Part shown: piece after piece, positions 11,409 through 24,197 of the stretch
Position numbering within the stretch: position 1 is the first letter of the stretch
Layout: the number at the start of each line of letters is the position of its first letter
The notes under the pieces: model-generated
The model's input: only the letters and a program-made list of their open reading frames with translations
Told to the model about the DNA's origin: nothing
Databases searched by the model: none
Assembly (NCBI GenBank): GCA_015039315.1
Contig: WIDE01000012.1
Span: forward strand, 420,227 to 484,226
Reading direction: 5' to 3'
From: Clavulina sp. PMI_390
Taxonomy: Eukaryota; Basidiomycota; Agaricomycetes; Cantharellales; Hydnaceae
Length of the DNA stretch: 64,000 bases
Translations under genes and position numbers: made by a program

Positions 11409-14400
11409 TTATAAAATGTCACCATCCTCGTGCTCAAAATGCTTGGAAGCATCGGCCTCGATATCCCTTTGGCGCCTTTCATAAGCCTCACGGTACTCTG
11501 AAAACCCTTGAAGCTGGACCTCTCCACAGAGGCGGCGAACAATGGCCTGCGCCCTATCCATCTGCTGGACGAAGTAGTTCACAGCAACACGAGCCGTGGC
11601 AGATGTCGCCAAACTCTCGTTCTATATCAAGAAGCGAGTGTTAGCAATCACTCGAATGGAAAATGGAAAGATCACAAGTACGAACGCTGAGGAGTTCGCC
11701 CCAAGTCATGCGAGGTGCCGTGGTGGATGAATGAGGCACGTCTCGGAGGTTGACAGAGTGATACATGAACAGGCGATCCAGCAGACTAGGTGGAATTGTG
11801 GCTGGGATGGGAGTAGATGTTGCGAGAGAGCCTGCCATTATCAGGAAAATGGAGTTGATTTCTTGAACCTAGTTTGTTTTCGTGAGTAGCGCGCGGGGGT
11901 AAGGTTGTGAGGGACGACTAACCAGATTGGGGTCGAGGAAGGCTGTTCGGTGCATCAATCGATGTCGCCAAACTGGATCCAGAGTGAAAAGAACACCAGC
12001 CAGCTACGTGGTGAAGGGGTGAGCTCTCTCTTAAGCTGACGATACAAATAACACAAGACAGCAAACGGACCTGGAACAAAGCATCGAGCATATGCATCTG
12101 GCATTCGACGAGTGCTAAGTATTCGTCTTGGGCCCAGGGGCCACGGAAGTTAATCTGTACACACCATCCAAAAAGGCACTTCAGTGGTACGGCAAGGATT
12201 GCTTATTATGTCATATCTCACCTCAAATTTGGCGACTGTTGTTTGCTGCTTTAGGAGCGCAAGTCGTGATTGGACTTTGAGGAAACGCGCTTTCACTCGA
12301 TCTAGTTTCGCTTTTCCTTCTGAATCAGCTCCTAGCTCTCGATAGTCAACATCTTCGGCCTCGACCCAGGCTGCGATGTGAATGATGGTCAAAAATTAGC
12401 GCCGAAGTGATTTTTTGATTAAACGCACCTTCGACGATCCCAGAATAGAAAGCAGAAATCTCTCTTAACGTTTTAGCATTCGCTTTGCGAATCATTGATC
12501 GACTGGATCTGGGAGGTATGAGCATTAGAATGCCACTCGCGACAATCCCTGCAGTGGGTATGCAAGGTCAGTTCTGATCACATATGGTTGATTGACAAGG
12601 GACCCTACTACTCACCAATGACGACAAGAACCCATCCTAATTCCCCGGTGAAAAATTAACATATGAGGGCGAACTTGTGGAAATTTGAGAAGCAGAATGC
12701 AAAACTTACTCCTCCAGGCTACATCGAAGCCTTTCCCGACGTTACTCAATGTTGCGAGATGCATGTCAATCCATGAGTATCCTATGATGAGGAAGGCAGT
12801 GATACCGGTACTGTTGTGGAACAGTCTCAGCAAGATCGGAGAGCGAAAGAAGCTTAGACATATGGGGACTTACAGTAGCACGAGAGGCATTAGTTGTGGT
12901 GGTACCGTTATGCGAGCGAACTGAAGAGGAAGGATTGCAACTGCGACAATTGCTGCTGTTCCGTATGGATTCCCATTCTCGTTCCCATTACCGATATACC
13001 TAAGTAAGCAAAGTAAAATGAGACGGACGAAGCAGAGAAGTGAATGAGGAGGCAAGCAAAACGCACCACAGGACCATGCCAAGGATCAATCCAGTAAAGG
13101 TTCCCACAAGCCGAAGGGTGTAGTTCGCTATCTGATCCGCAACTGTAGGCCATAGGGAAAATTGAGTTCGTATTTGGTATCCCTCAAACCTGAATTTTGC
13201 AAACCGCTCACCATACACAGCCATTCCGGTCTGGCCCATAATCAGACCCCAGAGACCTCGATTTGTATATACAAAGTACACCGAGTGGTGGAAGGTCATC
13301 GGCATCCACAAGAGCACGCTGATGATCGAGTATTTCCACGCAAATAGACCTTCCGCCGATAGTGACCATGAGTAGAAAGATGCGACTACGCGCCCGAAGC
13401 GTTGAATGACGTTCGTTGGCGCCCCTGCATCCGGATCGATCTTCATTTGGGTAGAAGACTCAGAGACTGGAGGGACACGAGACTTGGCAGCTTTTGATGT
13501 CTTCTCCCCATTTTGGGAGGGGTCCTTTTCATCTTCTCGAGGAGGCACGATGACAGTGGATGTGGCATTGGGAAGGGGGGTTACAGTTGATTGACTGTCC
13601 GTCTCATCCAACACCGGATCACCCAGAATGTTCGTATCACCAGGAGACCGATCAAAAGCGACATGGAAGAGCTTCCTGAGGCCAGTGGGGGCCCAGAACC
13701 TAGAGCGAGCGGCCATGAAAATTGGAGGATTAGAATATGGCCATTCAATCTGTATAGCATACACACCGAGTCGCTTTCCTCTTCATTGAAAGATTTTCTG
13801 CAGCCTCAAGTAGTGCGATCTCATTTTTCGCGAACGCGATGAGGTTGCTCTGGAATGTGAAGGCATAATAGAGTGGCCTCATGCTGAATGGAATACTACT
13901 CTCTCCTCCATTCGACCTCAAGGTCGCTTGCACGTCCATGAAGCTCGCATAAGGACCAAGGACCTCGAGCCTCCCCGCCTTCCTGAAAGCATCAAGCGCA
14001 GATTTCAGTGCAGAGATCTTCTCCGATAGAGTTTCCTCCAGAGGATCCGTGATGGTAGAAGGTCGACGATGCCATCTCGTAGAGTTTTGACCGTCCAATA
14101 CGGCGATGAGAGCTAAGAAAGCTTGAGAAGAAGCATCGAGAAGCGGAAGGGTGGCTGATCGTAGGAGGGGCATGACACGATGAAACTGATGTCCTTGGGA
14201 CTCTTCCAGCTCTCGGGCTCGTACGATATAGGCGTTCATACCAGAAGGAGCAGCGCCAAAGGTAGAGTCAAAGCCAGGACCACCAGAGCGCGAGTCATTT
14301 TGTTCTCCATTAGTCTCCTGAATGGCTTTGGATTGCCCTGCGCGAATCTCGTGACGCCAATTGCGGATGATTTCAGTATAGATGGCCAAAGCCGCTAGGG

Positions 14401-15826
14401 AACGCAGGGAGATCAGCGCTCCCGGCATTAATAGACCTTCCATGTAGCTGGTACTCACAAGCCGTAGCACCACATCGCTTCAGAGGAAGGATCAAGTCCT
14501 TGAGATCCTCAGCTGAGTATCTTCCCCTTGACACTAAATAACAGTTCAACATTTCAACCGATGCGGAATGGTGAAGAAAGACGCACCTTCTAGGTCCAGC
14601 ATACCGCCTTTTCCCTCAAGTTCTTGTACAGCACCCAGCATCGTCCGACGCCGTCCAATAACCTCAGCCTCTACCCTGGCCCACGCAGCCTCTGACTCTG
14701 AGGGATCTACCCCAACGATTTCTTTCTGGAAGGCCACAATATGCTCTACATCTGCAATGGTCTTGGATAATGTCTCCATGTACTCATGAGACAGCGTCCG
14801 AGGAAAGATGAGAATTGTGCAAACTACGCCAATAGCGACTCCAGTGGGAGCTGGTGCATTGGAAAGGGGGGAACTTTAGTGGAATGCAAATAAGCGAGAG
14901 GACTACGCTTACCTGAGATCAAAAAAGTTTGCAGGATGAGATACTGGGCTGTGGGGAAGAGGACGCCGTAGCTGGAGAATAGTGATGAGAGTCCCTCGAC
15001 TAGCTATTGAATGACCATACCTGCATATAACGTCCAAAAAAATTGTCCCAAATAGCTTTTGATCTCATGAGCGCACGCTTCCCGGGGGTGTATTGGATAA
15101 ACTCACAGAAAACAAGGTCAATCGAGGAGCCTTCACCCGGAGCCAGCCAAAGAAAAATGTCCCAGTGGCTACATGGGTAACTCAGGGTCAGAATTAGTAG
15201 ATAGGCGGGCACGATTCCGCACCTAAGAAGACCCCAAAGACGGCAGAGGCAGCAGGGTCAAGGAACACGCCGTGGAATAGGTCTAGCTCAAACAACTGAT
15301 CGGGATTGCTGTGGCCGGCAAGAGATGATTCTTCTCGCTGATAGATCGAAGCGGTAACGTTCATATTTCGGACGCTAAGGGCGGCAGCCATTGCAGCACT
15401 GCCCCATGCCCATCCTGTAAGGCATCCAAGAAGCAAGGTTGATGTCGCAAAGAAGTACAACTGAAACAATACCAAGACACTCAGATCATCACGTCATGAC
15501 AAGGTAAGGAGCTTGCGCACCTGGACAGGGAACATTGGAGGAATCATGTATAGACAGAAAGATGCGAAAAACGCCGCGTTCCCAAGTACGGCGAGCGACT
15601 TGCTTGGTAGGATGAGGATAAACGCAGCCCACATCGCGATCCATGACCGAATGACAATCTTCCACGTCTGCCACGATGTGAGTTTACTGCTGGCCCAAAC
15701 TGGAAGAATTCTAGCGGCAAGAGAGGGTTTTGGCGGGGGAGCTTGAGAGTCATTCTCTGCACGGCCATCGCGGTGTTCGACAACATCCTCGAGGCTTTCG
15801 TGCTCGGGCGGCTTGAGCGTTGACAT
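11409..15826 (-). CDS. Bre4/ArAE-type multi-pass membrane protein (FUSC-like), 19 exons
   Basis: Nineteen exons from ATG 15826 to TAA 11409 join in frame to 1,102 residues: 15826-15521, 15460-15223, 15168-15107, 15055-15021, 14971-14913, 14850-14587, 14533-14459, 14394-13767, 13699-13212, 13142-13067, 12999-12874, 12810-12710, 12636-12616, 12548-12429, 12370-12222, 12154-12071, 12003-11923, 11868-11686, 11621-11409. Two clusters of hydrophobic segments (about residues 65-250 and 570-740) are separated and followed by cytosolic helical regions, the layout of fungal ArAE_2/DUF2421 proteins related to yeast Bre4 and bacterial FUSC/aromatic-acid exporters. Typical pieces are TGTFFFGWLRVKAPRLT, GLWGLIMGQTGMAVY, LRLVGTFTGLILGMVLWYIG and GNPYGTAA. 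Substrate is unknown; efflux of organic anions is a family-level guess. Exon 13 is only 21 nt (RWVLVVIG region). No premature stop was met. Confidence 0.88.
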
Positions 15827-16829
15827 TGGAGCACCACCTCAAGGGCACTTGGAGCAAAGAGAAGCTATGGTGCCCAGATGCCCAGAGGGAGACTGGGACC
15901 ACGAACTAATAAGCAATCCCTGCCTGCTGGTGATATGATATCATGGGGTGGTGGTCTCGGCGCCCGACGGTTCCGACAGTGGGAGTCGGCGCCTCCGTCG
16001 GGACAAAGTTCGGAGCGGGATCACGGTTCCAGGTCCCGTTGAGCGCTTGCGTGTGTGAACTTACCTTGGCGAATTGCAGCAAGTCATGGGGATTTACGCC
16101 TGGCTCCCGAAGCTCCCGATATATCTGCTCCCCAAGGCCCCGACCCATTTAACCAAGTCGGAGCAGTGTTGACATCTCGGAAGGGTCATCAACTGGGTAA
16201 AACCAACTGCTCCGCGACCATCAACTGAGGCTGCTTCCTCACCGTGTACCTCTCCATAAATTTTGGTCATTACGACGCAGGGGGACACCACACCCCGGAG
16301 ACCATATGAGAGCGAAGTTTTCAGGATAAGCTGAAATATCTGAATAGAATGATATCACCCTGACTTTATTACTCAACGCTCACCAGAGCAACACCCACCC
16401 TACTAGGAGTGGAGCGAGCGAGTAGAATCCTTCCCATCCACAATTCTCTTCCCCACAATATATGATGGCAATAGATTTAGGTCCTGATCGAATTGATCTG
16501 TCAAGCCATTGACACCATCGCTTCATGGATTCGGTAAATCAGGTGTCCCTTTTTCTGCTGGGAGGAATCGAACTCTATTACTTATCGCTTTCCCATCGAT
16601 ATCAAGTCGTCATTCGTGGGTCAGCTGGAAGGAACCACTTATATCCTGGTTTGAGCTCCAGGGTCTTCGCCATCAATTGGTTCTGGACCAGGTACCATTA
16701 GATCGTATTATTATGGTCTTGATTTATTCTCGATCTAGATGTTACCAAAATCAATATCTCGTGGCAGCATCATATAAAGTCTCATGGGCCTCATCCTCAC
16801 TGATTCTCATCCGAGTGGCTTCTTCAGTC
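15827..16829. other. Intergenic, divergent promoters
   Basis: About 1 kb between the minus-strand transporter and the plus-strand serine hydrolase, with no convincing gene. Open frames near 15906-16152 on both strands overlap each other and show no family features. The frame of the downstream hydrolase stays open upstream of its chosen ATG, so part of 16509-16829 could be coding if an earlier start is used. Confidence 0.5.
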
Positions 16830-18953
16830 ATGGCCTCGCCCACAGACAAGCTCGCAAATCCAGCAACCCAAGAGGCCATCCATAAACTCTTCGATGAAGC
16901 TAGAGCTAAACACATAGCCCCTGGCTTCCAGTTCGTCGTCTTTGATCGCGAACGTACCCTCGTCAATGGGGTTTCCGGATATAGCGTCCTTCCATCCGAT
17001 CTTATGGACACTTCTGAGTTAACTGCAAGTCCCTCCAGTCCTGAGGGGATCAAGATGAAGCCACACCACATCCACCGAATCCTCTCTGCTGGGAAACCTG
17101 CTCTATCACTCGTCGCCCTCATTATCCTTGAGCGTGGCCTCTCTAGTAATGGCATGACCATCGCCGACCTTGATGACCATGAGAAACTTGTAGAGATCCT
17201 GCCCGAATTCAAACTGGGCGGTGGTAACTGGGTGACCAAAATCATCGAGGGCTGGGAAGAGGGTCATGATGAACAGGGAAGAAAGATTCCCAAACTACGG
17301 GATGCTAAAACTCCCGTGACATTGAGGATGCTTTTCACGCATTCTACCGGAATTGGTGTTGTCGTAAGTGATCTTAGTGCCTGTGGAATATGATCGACAT
17401 GACTCTAATCCTGGAATACATTGTCGTGTGAATCATCGCCTCGCCATGCCATTATAGTGGGATAGTCCTCTCGATGCTCAAATGGTGAGTATATCACTTC
17501 TTATGAAAGAGAAGGATCTAAAATCAATAGTATTCCTCAGTATTGGCCATTTGATGGTAGCGTGCCATTAAGGCCAACGGGTGGTACTGGCTTAATCGAT
17601 GCCTTCACTGTGAGTCAGGCTTTAAATAGACTAAGAATTGCTTCCTTCCATCTTAGGCTATGTACTCTCCCTATAGATCCCCGCAATTAATGAACCCGGT
17701 AGCCAAGTTACGTAAGGTCACTCTCTAACCGTCTTGCCTGTCCTGGTCTCACACCAGTTCTCCCACATAGGTATGGGCTCTCCGCAGGTGTGTATTGTGT
17801 TCATCTAGGCGAGATCGACTTCAAGAACTGACCTTTTCTGTTGAAGACTGGCTTGGACAATGGATTGTGCGCTCAACAGGCAGAACCCTTCGCGAGCTGA
17901 TGTCCACCTTTGTTTTTGATCCTATTGGGATCCTACGAGCAGAGTGCGACGGTGCTGTAAGAGACGATATGCTAGAGTCGATGATTCAGCTGTACTGGCG
18001 AACCAGTAAACCTGAACGTCCTTTCACAGCCAGAGAGTGAGCTTATTCAGTAATCATGATTACGACGGTCCTCTGGAAATCTTATCACTTTCCATTTAGT
18101 GATTCCCAATTTCACTACAACTGTCTAGAGCGACCTCCTCCGGGATACGCTCATACAGCAAGCACTCCTCTCGTCGCAAGCACCCAGGCTTTCTCCATCC
18201 TTCTCCAAGCCATGTTGAACCACGACCCTCGCCTTCTGAGCAAGGAGCTGTGGGCCATAGCCGAAGGAGATGCCCTCGCAGGAACAAATATCAAAATTCC
18301 TGTCCCAAGAGTGAGCTACCCTTGATGTTCATTGTAGTTTCTCTTTCCATATGTCTCAATGGCTGCACATGTAGGTACCGAGTGTGATACCTCAAATGGC
18401 ACCGGAGTAAGTGATTGCCTCATGCGGACTCTCTTAATGTCTCGTTCGGTCCAGATTTTGATCTTTTACTGATAAACCATGATAACAGACTAAAATACTT
18501 CGCCACGCCAGAGGATCCTAACCTTGCGAATACAATGAATCTGCTAAACACCGAGCTGACTTTGGGTCCGGTAAGCATATTATTAACTTATTATGATAAA
18601 AGGAGAAAATCATGCAATGTTTTTCCATGAAGACTACTGCAGGAAGACCTTCCGGTAGCTATGGCTGGACTGGTTTCTACAGTTGCGTCGGAACTTCCTT
18701 CATAATGTTGCTAGTTCATCTCATATCCTCACAATGGATTCTCTTTCGTTCCTATCTGATAGATTCCTGGTATGCGATAGACCCTATTAATGGATTTGGT
18801 TATATGTGGAGCGCCCAAGTCAGTGATAATAATTCGAGTGCGTGTTCGTCGCTATTGACCTCAGTCTCATAGTGCGGTCCCTGGGCTTCCCCAGAGATTC
18901 TTTCCTTGAGGGACGATTTTGAGAAGCTTCTTTATCGTACCTTGAGCGAGTAG
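16830..18953 (+). CDS. Beta-lactamase-related serine hydrolase, 12 exons
   Basis: Exons 16830-17363, 17458-17484, 17541-17609, 17677-17711, 17771-17787, 17847-18036, 18100-18310, 18375-18406, 18489-18570, 18633-18681, 18763-18818 and 18873-18953 give 460 residues ending in TAG. The catalytic S-x-x-K is SAGK (S86, K89) in RILSAGKPALSLVALIILERG. TLRMLFTHSTGIG follows, as in class C beta-lactamase/esterase-like enzymes, and VTYGLSAGDWLGQW carries the likely catalytic Tyr. The C-terminal SYGWTGFYNSWYAIDP corresponds to the family's glycine/tryptophan-rich core. Fungal members are usually esterases, transesterases or peptidases rather than antibiotic-resistance enzymes. No signal peptide follows this start; an in-frame upstream ATG would add a hydrophobic stretch. 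Three exons are tiny (27, 17 and 32 nt), and the donors after exons 10 and 11 (GTTGCG, GTCAGT) are weak, so these joins are less certain. Confidence 0.85.
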
Positions 18954-19490
18954 AGCGAGCTGCGATATGAAATTTTTACTTACAAAGCTGGGCACGAAGA
19001 ATATACAGATCAGGTTCGGCGACCTGATTGAGTACGTTACGTATACAGAAAATACGAGTCTACAGTACAAGTTTACAGAGATTAGACCGTCTCTTGGTCT
19101 TGTTACAGTACAAGGAAGAATCAAGAAGGGAAAGAATTACTGTACAGTATTCATGATATTCGGCGACTCCCGGTCCCCGCTCCAATCCGTACCATATAGG
19201 TGAGGACCTAGTGATCCTTTCCGCGGATTGGTTGGCCATAATCACCGAGAGATTAGAGTGAGGCTGACGAAAGCATTAGCTATGGCACCACCACCACCCA
19301 ACCTGAGTTGCGCACGCCGACTTCAGGGTTGTTACGGAATAAGGAGGACATTGTTGAGTGTTATGTGAGGACAACCGCAACGACAAAACCCAAATGTTCG
19401 TCGATTGCGTATCTACACATCTAGATGATGCTCGCTGGGGAAGAGGATCGGAGTCATTTATTGGCGGCGATGGAGCACGATAGATCTGTC
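18954..19490. other. Intergenic between convergent genes
   Basis: No gene is supported in 537 bp. A 78-codon open frame at 18967-19203 has no family resemblance and lies where 3' untranslated sequence of the hydrolase is expected. Confidence 0.5.
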
Positions 19491-21506
19491 TCACCTGGCG
19501 TTTGGTGACATTTCTGGCTCATCATCATTGGATAATGACTTCGAGCAGTCTGGGAGTCCCAGAAGCCTCCGGATCCCTTTCAATCAATCTTTCTTGTTAA
19601 TCTATCAAGCAGTGATAATGACAAGATACCATACCTTGCCGTAGTAGAGTCCAAGGGAATGTGAATGGCGCGAGCTTGACTGTAGTTGCTTTGCGGATCC
19701 TTTAATGCAAAGATGCCTCAGGAACGTCAATTTGAGAGGGAAAAGCGCCAATACGAACATCATAGCCAATTCCGACATCAAGGTCTGGCAAACTCTCAAG
19801 CGGTCGTCAGGGTCCGGTCTATGGAGAGAGAAATGGGCCGGTGAGTCTAACGGTTGAGGCAGGAAAGATAAACACTTACAGCTTCCCGAAAGGTTCTTCC
19901 ATTGCGAAGGAGTCGCTGGGCTGTAGCAAATCGTGAAGTTTCTTGAACGTGTCCCTTCGACATTGCCATTTAGCGTCAGAAAAATCAGTTGAGGTCCTAC
20001 ATCACGCCGGCCGCCAGGGGGGAGTGGTTGTTAATTACAAAAGCCATATGTCGCGAATCAATCAGAACAGACTTTGTGAGACATTCGTCTACAACGTGGA
20101 CAAAATACGCAACAGCACTTTGAACCTCAATGTCCCTAGACACAAGTGATAGAGAAGGTAAGGTTCGGGGCAGAAATACCAACGGGGTGTGGTCCACTGA
20201 CTGGTCAAGTGCTGAGGTGATAACCCGAGTTGCTCGAAATATCTCCTCGAGAGAGGGTAGATCAATATCTTCCATTTTGCTGGCGGAGAAATAAAGCGGT
20301 TTCATGAGCTAAACCAGGTGATAGCCAAGAATGAAAAGAGGCGAACATACTTTATACGCTGGAATCGCTCAATATTGGCGATAATTTCATCCTTTTGACG
20401 GCGTGTGATCTTCTCAGGCCTAGACACGCCAAACAGTAGTACGAAAAGGACCCTTAGGATCATCATTATCCAATCAAATACCCTGGCCAGCCAAGTGAAA
20501 ACTGTGTTTCCGAGGCGTGATTCTGGAACGCGACAGGCTCGTCCTCCCTCCCCATCTGCGGTGCGTTTGTGGCTGAAGAAAAAGGAGGCCAGTCGCTCGA
20601 TCAACGAGCGTAGTGGGATGAGGGCCACTAGGACGGCGAACGTCTGCCCCAGTGTCCAGTTATATTCACCAGATTGTATGTCATTGCTCCTGACCGTCAT
20701 CTCTGTCGAGACGATCAACAAGATCGTCCCGGCCCAGTACAGAATGGACGTGATTCCCTGAGTTACCGCCAGAAGAGGATGGGTAGGTCGCCATTGACGT
20801 TTCCATATTGCTCGACCAATGTAGTCAGCAAGCACTTGCGGCAGCTCTCCTAGCGCAAGTAGGACCAATATCCCAGTGTTGTAGCCGGGTGCGATGATGG
20901 AGGAATAGAGGGAAACCAGACTCGTAGCCCAATGCGTCACAGGGAAACGATGACCAAAGAACCATACGATTGTCGTATCAGTGCAGCTATTGGGTAACCG
21001 GTCGAATGTTGTGATGTTTTGGTACAGCCAGACACCAAACCCACCCATGATGGAGAGCTTCAGCGAGAATAAAGACACGGTGATTTTTCGGTGCAGCTGC
21101 TCCATCGTGGTAACATCGTCGATGACGCCAAGGACAAAGAGGGGCAGACTCCCTGCAACAGTGATCCAACAAAGATTGAGCACAAGCCCGGCATGATAGA
21201 CCGTCAAGCCTAGAGTGTGCTGCTGGACAATCGAGGAGATGAGAAGTGCCATTCCGGTGAGCACAAGAGTATTGGCTGCATCGATATTGGATTTCCTCCG
21301 TTCCGCATTGGAACCCAAGTACATGTCAACGTAGGAGATGAGGAGAGGCAGAAGAGCTTGCACATAGATGCTGAAACGGATCCCGATGCCTGGTATGATA
21401 GAAGGCGAACGAGAGAATCATGAGCGTCGGTATTGTAATACGAAGCTTCCAGAGGATGGTGTGGCTTGCCTCCGACGTCGGGATTCGATGGTATTACGCA
21501 CACCAT
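19491..21506 (-). CDS. Multi-pass membrane protein of unknown function, paralog 1 (GC-AG first intron)
   Basis: Eight exons (21506-21470, 21389-20351, 20279-20202, 20135-20073, 19996-19880, 19818-19759, 19699-19635, 19576-19491) give 514 residues with a clean stop. The N-terminus MVCVIPSNPDVG joins GIGIRFSIYVQALLPLL, matching the other two paralogs. About seven to eight hydrophobic segments occupy residues 15-330, followed by a soluble tail of five small exons ending in a GIRRLLGLPDC segment like SIRNLL in the paralogs. Intron 1 (21469-21390) starts with GCAAGC where both paralogs have GTGAGT or GTGAGC, so I call it a GC-AG intron. Without it the conserved NPDVG|GIGIR junction cannot be made. 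I do not recognise a characterised family; function is unknown. Confidence 0.82.
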
Positions 21507-21979
21507 ACGGGAACAATTCTATTGCAAATCCAAAGGTGAGCCTGGCTGGTTGCGCATCTCGATAGAAAGGCACGCACACAGGGGCGACGTGGTTGTCAGT
21601 TGTTGCTCGCTCGCTCTCAACATGACTACATTGCCATAAGTGTAAAGGCTGTGCAAATGCATCCGACGAGTGTGGTGGGAAGCAAACGATTCAATGTACA
21701 ACTTGTTCTGCTGGAGCCATGAAAAAAATCATCGAGCTCAACGTGTGTATCGTCGGCCACGCCGCCACGGGCCCAAAGCCGAGGTGGTTATGTCTCCTCA
21801 ACGGGTTGACAGGTAGCGAAGCTTCGTTCGTTTCCAGCACCCTGCATCAAATGCCGCCACCACATGTTGAATTATGTCCGGCGATCTCCATTTTATTGTA
21901 GCGCCACTTTGCCCCCTCCATCCTCGTTGCTTGAGTCCTTTGCATCTCAACCTGGACTAGACGTTCTTCTGAGGAACTT
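21507..21979. promoter_or_regulatory. Divergent promoter region between membrane paralogs 1 and 2
   Basis: 473 bp between the start codons of two divergent paralogs. The last 80 bp before paralog 2 (TTGCTTGAG, CTTTGCATCTCA, CCTGGA) match the sequence before paralog 3 at about 25010-25060, so the proximal promoter was copied with the gene. Confidence 0.5.
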
Positions 21980-24197
21980 ATGGAAGGTGCAGAGTGTATC
22001 ATTCCAGCGAATCCAGATGTCGGAGGTGAGTGAAGATTCCCACGGTCGAGCGTCTGTTTTTCTGTGGCCACAGCTCGAAGAGGTCAACTCACGAGGCTTA
22101 CGAACAACCCATATTATAGGCATAGGCATCCGTGTTGGTGTATACCTCCAAGCACTTCTCCCCCTTCTCGTTTCGTATATCGATCTATTCTTGGGTGCCG
22201 ATAAGGAGCGGCGTGAATCGAACAGAGATACCGCAAACGCGCTCATCTTCACTGGGATATCCTTACTCGTCTCTGCAATCATCCAAGCACACACACGTGG
22301 CCTAACTGTCTACCATGCTTACACGGTCCTTAATCTTTGTTGGGTGACCATCATCGGAGGCACGCCAGTCTTCGTGATGGGTGTCCTAAACAACGTGGAA
22401 TCAATAGAGGACCTGAACGAGAAGTTCGTCCTATCGCTCTTCACCTTGAAACTTTGTCTTCTCGGCGGGTTTGGGATCTGGCTCAACCTGAAAGTCCCTA
22501 CGTTCGACACGACACCGGACAATTGCACGTCAACGACTGTTTTGTGGTGGCTCGGCCATCGTGTCCCGGCCACGTCCTGGCGATCCCGAGGGCCACTTTT
22601 GGGGTTATACATATGGATGGTGATGCCCGGAGGCAATACAGGCACACTATTGCTCGTGCTACTTGGTCAATGGCTCGAGAACTGGGTCGTCACCACCATG
22701 GGCGTGTTTGCGGTTGGTTCAGCGCTCGCCGCATCAAGAACGACCTCTGTTTCTACTTCCTTTGTACACAGCAACTTGGGCCCTTCTCCACGTATCATCC
22801 GGATATGTCAAGGCATCTCCACGATCCTTTATTGGGCCATCGTTGCAATGATGATCACAGTGACAGAGATGACGATTTCAAGCAACAAGGTGGAGGAAGG
22901 AGAACATGACTGGACATTGGCACAGACATTTGCTACGATCGTGGCATTCTTTCCAATTTTTGGACTGATAAAACGCGGCGCCGCCTCCATTCCGCTGCCA
23001 AGATCTGTCCTGCGTGTGTGGTACGCGATGCTGGAACCATCTTATCACGACACTCGTGGTAAACCTATCAAAGATGCCCTTGCATCAACACTACCAGTGA
23101 AAATGACATGGCGTCAGAAAGTCAGGATTATCGGGCTCATCGAGGACTTCTTAAGGTACGCCAAGCCTATCACATGAATAGATCATGAGTTCCATCCCAC
23201 TAACTTTTGAACACACTTCCTGTCTCAATTATATGCGTTTTACATTTAGTCCTACTCAGTCCAAAGATCACGAATCGTTGAAGAAAATGTACCTCGCTGC
23301 GCAACTGATGATCAGAACGTTTGAACGGTAAGCGTCACCTTCCTCCTAGTCATTACCTCCCTTCATCCTAACAAAAAAAATCTTGATATCGTTTTCGCTA
23401 CCATAGTGGTATGAGGTCCCAGTATTCCGCCCAAATATTCATCGAGGTCGCCTACGACGTCCTCCACCGAAAGTGAGCGAAGTCATACTTCACGATCCGA
23501 ACATACCCGGGGCAAAGCTGACATGCACCCCATCACGCTCAGGCGCGTGAATCGCTGCCCAGACCCTATCGAGAACCATGATGTTATTCAATCGATTCGC
23601 GCGTTACCTGGCCACCTCGACGAGTTGGCGGTATTGGAGGGCGAAACGTGGGACCGGTGAGGCGACTCAGCTCAGCTTAGGCGGCACTCACTTTTGCATG
23701 GAGATGCTGATGTTTGGGACCTTGATCTGATAATAGACGTTCTTATGATGAGAAGGTTGAGCTGTGCCGTGGTCGGCTGCTGGAACTGATTGCCATGTTT
23801 GTGCACTTACTCTGCCGAGCCTTTGACCCCTAATGATCGGCTTTCATAGACTGGACGAGAAAGGTTCTACAATGGAAGTTGCCCCTTTTGTCTTCCCCTG
23901 GGAGCTCATACTACCAGACTGTGAGTAGTGGGTTATCTTCGGAGATGATGAGGCTCTGATCCAACAATACAAACACCTATATCATAAATAGCAATACGAA
24001 ACCTTTTACCTTCTCGCCGCCGTCAGCCACGGCTACACCATCAAGACTCGCGCATTTCGATCTTAGGCGCAAAGCCCGCAGATTCAGTGATGCTTGAGCA
24101 AACGTCGTTGCCCTCGCATCACCGTCGAACCAGGTGCGGAACCTTAGTGTCTCACTACCTCATTCTATCTCACCGGTGTTCTGCTATATTAATATAG
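21980..24197 (+). CDS. Multi-pass membrane protein of unknown function, paralog 2
   Basis: Exons 21980-22025, 22120-23155, 23250-23327, 23407-23472, 23543-23656, 23737-23796, 23850-23920 and 23992-24197 total 1,677 nt, 558 residues. The N-terminus MEGAECIIPANPDVG joins GIGIRVGVYLQALLPLL. Seven hydrophobic segments follow: VGVYLQALLPLL, NALIFTGISLLVSAII, LNLCWVTIIGGTPVFV, LKLCLLGGFGIWL, GGNTGTLLLVLLGQWL, ILYWAIVAMMITV and FATIVAFFPIFGL. The tail (exons 3-8) is hydrophilic with APFVFPWELILPD near its end. Exon lengths 46, 78, 66, 60 and 71 nt are shared exactly with paralog 3. The C-terminus runs about 30 residues past the point where paralog 3 stops. Function unknown; the topology suggests a plasma or endomembrane protein. 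Confidence 0.83.

Noticed and set aside
18967..19203. 78-codon plus-strand frame after the serine hydrolase
   Set aside because: It lies in the probable 3' untranslated region, with no family resemblance and no intron logic.
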